Part shown: piece by piece, positions 5,068 through 5,755 of the stretch
How the letters are laid out: each line of letters opens with the position of its first letter
How positions within the stretch are numbered: the first letter of the stretch is position 1
Source: Christiangramia sp.
Lineage (GTDB): Bacteria > Bacteroidota > Bacteroidia > Flavobacteriales > Flavobacteriaceae
Reading direction: 5' to 3'
Assembly: GCA_024644145.1 (NCBI GenBank)
Contig: JAHELO010000122.1
Location: forward strand, 1 to 5,755
Length of the DNA: 5,755 bases
Made by a program: the position numbers and the translations under genes
Notes under the pieces: generated by a model
What the model saw: only the letters and a program-made list of their open reading frames with translations
The model's database searches: none
What the model was told of the DNA's origin: nothing

Positions 5068-5755
5068 ATGAAATATTTTTCTTTTATCCTATTACTGGTA
5101 ATAGGGCTTAGTACGTATTCTCAGGATATATATGAATATCCACAGACTCCAAAAGAAGAGATTGTGGATATTTACTTTGGTGATACAATTCATGATCCCT
5201 ACCAGTGGATGGAAGACCCTGAAGATCTGAGATTAAAACCATGGCTGGAGGCCCAGAATAAGATCACTCATAAGCTTTCTAAAAAACAGAAATATTATTA
5301 TGAGCTTAGAGGGCAAATTGGGATGATGCACTATGCCCGCAGGGAGAAAACAGATGATTATAAACGTCGGGATACGAAACTTAAGGCAAAATTCAAATTT
5401 AAAACTGATTGGAATAGTTATACTAAATCTATAGATTATTCATATAAACTTAGTGATAAAAAAAACTGGACAAGACTATTTAGAGGGAAGGATCTACTGG
5501 AAAAAAAAGGAGATCATCTCCTTATAATTGAGGAAGAAATAAATGAAAAGGAAAATCTTCTGGCAGTAGCTGTTTCGGTTAATGGAAGTGACTGGGCAAC
5601 GGCTTACATTTACGATCTAAGAACCGGTAAACAAATACCACATATTCTTAAGAACGTGCGTAGGCAATCTTCTTTTCAATGGAATGGGAGGGATCTTTAT
5701 TATAGTTCTTATGATGCCCCGAAAGCGGGTAGGGAATTGCTTGATAAAGCGAAAG
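5068..5755 (+). CDS. Prolyl-oligopeptidase-family serine peptidase (S9A), N-terminal part only
   Basis: The first 229 codons are present and the gene runs off the right edge. A Sec signal peptide (hydrophobic 4-14, cleavage near YS/QD at 17-20) indicates export. YPQTPKEEIVDIYFG (24-38), DPYQWMED (43-50), W59 and AQN (62-64) reproduce the conserved N-terminal segment of prolyl oligopeptidases, which cut short peptides after proline. NGSDWATAYIYDLRTGK (172-188), FQWNGRDLYYSSYDAP (203-218) match the beta-propeller region. Residues about 95-165 are Lys-rich and lack the usual NxGLQNQxVLY and LDPNxLSxDGT motifs, so this is a divergent member. The catalytic Ser-Asp-His triad would lie in the missing C-terminal part, so activity cannot be judged. 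The start is fixed by the signal peptide. A full family member is about 700 residues, so roughly one third is visible. Confidence 0.88.
   Translation, partial: MKYFSFILLLVIGLSTYSQDIYEYPQTPKEEIVDIYFGDTIHDPYQWMEDPEDLRLKPWLEAQNKITHKLSKKQKYYYELRGQIGMMHYARREKTDDYKRRDTKLKAKFKFKTDWNSYTKSIDYSYKLSDKKNWTRLFRGKDLLEKKGDHLLIIEEEINEKENLLAVAVSVNGSDWATAYIYDLRTGKQIPHILKNVRRQSSFQWNGRDLYYSSYDAPKAGRELLDKAK

Overview
The window looks like chromosomal DNA from an AT-rich member of the Bacteroidota, most likely a marine Flavobacteriaceae of the Gramella/Salegentibacter type. This rests on the low GC content, A/T-rich leaders without Shine-Dalgarno sites, Lys/Asn/Ile-rich proteins, a Bacteroidota-style lipoprotein, and the protein families present. 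The genus is an inference.

Layout from left to right: (1) about 270 bases of AT-rich non-coding DNA with small repeats lead into a plus-strand gene for an unrecognised 393-residue lipoprotein, which ends at a clear intrinsic terminator. (2) A minus-strand GNAT acetyltransferase gene converges on that terminator. (3) Divergent from it is a plus-strand gene for a secreted metal-dependent amidohydrolase of the imidazolonepropionase/Xaa-Pro dipeptidase-like type, with all expected metal-ligand residues visible. (4) A co-directional minus-strand set follows, read TfoX N-terminal-domain protein, then a 67-residue cysteine-rich GDCCVxC-domain protein, then a RimJ/RimL-type GNAT acetyltransferase. 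(5) A 308-base divergent intergenic region carries a strong plus-strand intrinsic terminator with no plus-strand gene in front of it. (6) The window ends inside a plus-strand gene for a secreted prolyl-oligopeptidase-family (S9A) protein; only its first 229 codons are present.

Functionally this is mostly housekeeping or accessory metabolism. Two exported hydrolases, the amidohydrolase and the prolyl oligopeptidase homologue, may both act on peptides in the periplasm, but nothing in the sequence ties them together. The TfoX/GDCCVxC/GNAT genes could be one transcription unit, although an AT-rich hairpin separates the first two. I see no mobile element, CRISPR array, tRNA, rRNA or defence system, and no convincing new multi-gene system. 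The best leads are the orphan promoter-like element plus terminator at about 4809-4895 (a possible small RNA or leader attenuator), the GDCCVxC protein, and the divergent prolyl oligopeptidase.
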